A DNA stretch of 31,785 bases from contig CALCUD010000009.1 in NCBI GenBank assembly GCA_937906775.1, forward strand, positions 1 to 31,785, given 5' to 3'. Below are positions 31,274-31,785 of the stretch, piece by piece. The notes under the pieces are model-generated. The model did no database searches. It was given only the letters and a program-made list of their open reading frames with translations, and had not been told where the DNA came from. Each line of letters opens with the position of its first letter. Within the stretch, counting starts at the first letter, position 1. Position numbers and translations under genes: made by a program. Source of the stretch: an uncultured Clostridia bacterium. Its GTDB lineage: Bacteria; Bacillota; Clostridia; Christensenellales; Aristaeellaceae.

Positions 31274-31302
31274 AAGATAGCATAGGCGTTTATTTTACGC
31301 AA
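31274..31302 (-). promoter_or_regulatory. Promoter of the riboswitch-antiporter unit
   Basis: On the minus strand TTGCGT (31297-31302) is 17 bases from TATCTT (31274-31279), which is preceded by TGC, an extended -10. Transcription would start close to 31267, right at the 5' end of the predicted riboswitch aptamer, which supports both calls. Confidence 0.6.
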
Positions 31303-31305
31303 TAA

Positions 31306-31590
31306 CTATTTAAGTGAAATGCAGTATTCCTCAAATGAGATTAATTTCTCATAGGATTCAAAATCAACAACCACCATTGCATCCATCGGAATGATACCCT
31401 TCTCAAAACCTTGTATAAGTGCTTGGCATCTGTGCTGACCATCCAAAATGTGCATTGTTATAGGATTGACAATGATTCTTGCGAATTTCTTCCAATCCTC
31501 AATGCCTTGAAATACTTCCTTTACATGATTCTTGTCAACCAAACGGTTTCTAGCGTTCAATTTCAACTCCTTAAGGTCATTGTAATCCAT
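31306..31590 (-). CDS. Short ParB/sulfiredoxin-like protein, perhaps C-terminally cut
   Basis: From the ATG at 31590 this encodes 94 residues: MDYNDLKELKLNARNRLVDKN, VKEVFQGIEDWKKFARIIVNPITMHILDGQHRCQALI, and a helical end. 'VNPxTxxILDGQHRxxA' is the nucleotide-binding motif of ParB-like N-terminal domains in phage and plasmid proteins. Such proteins are usually two to three times longer, and the frame ends just before the antiporter promoter, so a 3' truncation is likely. The frame is open 13 codons further (ATG at 31629). Neither start has a Shine-Dalgarno, unlike most genes in the window. With the promoter box upstream this suits a Bacteroidota origin. Confidence 0.55.
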   Translation of the reverse strand: MDYNDLKELKLNARNRLVDKNHVKEVFQGIEDWKKFARIIVNPITMHILDGQHRCQALIQGFEKGIIPMDAMVVVDFESYEKLISFEEYCISLK

Positions 31591-31760
31591 CAATGCCTCT
31601 TCTTTGTAACCAAATTTATTAATATACATGATAAAATTGCATCTTTATCGTCCATGCAAGACTTTTAAAAAAAATTAAGTTGCCAATTATTGGTGGGCAA
31701 TTTCACCGTTGAATGTAACATACTTTGTGTTAGCTAACTTCTTGTGTCATTGTTACAGTG

Positions 31761-31768
31761 CAAAGATA
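31761..31768 (-). promoter_or_regulatory. Bacteroidota-type -7 box upstream of the ParB-like gene
   Basis: On the minus strand TATCTTTG, followed by CAC, matches the Bacteroides -7 consensus TAnnTTTG. The matching -33 TTTG box would lie at or beyond the window end. The region from 31630 to 31760 is AT-rich and holds a 10-bp palindrome (GTTAGCTAAC, about 31730) and no gene. Confidence 0.4.
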
Positions 31769-31785
31769 CAAACTTTTTTTGAAAT

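Noticed and set aside
1..31785. CRISPR array, rRNA or tRNA genes, complete insertion sequence
   Set aside because: I found no regularly spaced repeats, no cloverleaf candidates and no intact transposase; only a TnpV-like tail is left.

Overview
The window looks like one piece of a Gram-positive anaerobe of the class Clostridia, probably from a gut or rumen. The evidence is strong AGGAGG-type ribosome binding sites, secreted proteins with a repetitive MKKxLALxLALVMxLC-type signal peptide, a superoxide reductase, a TRAP transporter, plant-polysaccharide enzymes and GC-rich codons. An Aristaeella or Christensenellales-like lineage is my guess only. GC content is high over most of the first 25.7 kb, then falls. 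The far right end carries a Bacteroidota-style promoter box, so it is either transferred DNA or a contig chimera.

Layout. 1-1.3 kb: the start of a secreted-protein gene, an AT-rich secreted orphan, and the AT-rich 3' end of a flavoprotein gene. 1.0-3.8 kb (minus): an operon of NusG-II-domain protein, ApbE flavin transferase and a double FMN-binding-domain protein, which reads as a membrane flavin electron-transfer module. 4.1-11.1 kb: cytoplasmic GH26 mannanase, an epimerase/glycerate-kinase fusion, a 903-residue one-polypeptide amino-acid ABC importer and a GH88/105 unsaturated glycuronyl hydrolase. 11.4-14.9 kb: a helix-hairpin-helix protein, a membrane-anchored HTH regulator, and a plus-strand operon of beta-repeat secreted protein, Cys-less QueD-like protein and superoxide reductase. 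15.0-19.5 kb: a ceramidase-like enzyme, an S51 peptidase, a methyltransferase, and three decayed genes (two GNATs and one methyltransferase).

19.5-25.7 kb: a GNAT acetyltransferase, a P-loop kinase, a complete TRAP transporter operon (minus) with a clear promoter, a palindromic operator, an intercistronic hairpin and a terminator, then a YcxB-like membrane protein and an MFS transporter. 25.7-27.4 kb is a scrapyard of at least seven gene pieces on both strands: an unidentified tail, two parts of one AlbA_2/ATPase-type regulator, a TnpV-like tail, two BRO-type fragments and a methyltransferase head. 27.3-29.9 kb holds four small minus-strand genes: a TIGR04076-like protein, two methyltransferases and an ASCH protein. 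30.0-31.3 kb is a cation:proton antiporter behind what I read as a fluoride (crcB) riboswitch with its own promoter. 31.3 kb to the end: a short ParB-like protein.

How it fits together. GH26, GH88/105, glycerate kinase and TRAP genes suggest scavenging of plant mannan and uronate oligosaccharides. Superoxide reductase and the flavin operon suit redox handling in an anaerobe. The right half is accessory DNA with heavy gene turnover. The most unusual items are the riboswitch-antiporter unit, the single-chain ABC importer with a rearranged binding domain and a degenerate GHKL-like C-terminus, and the gene mosaic.
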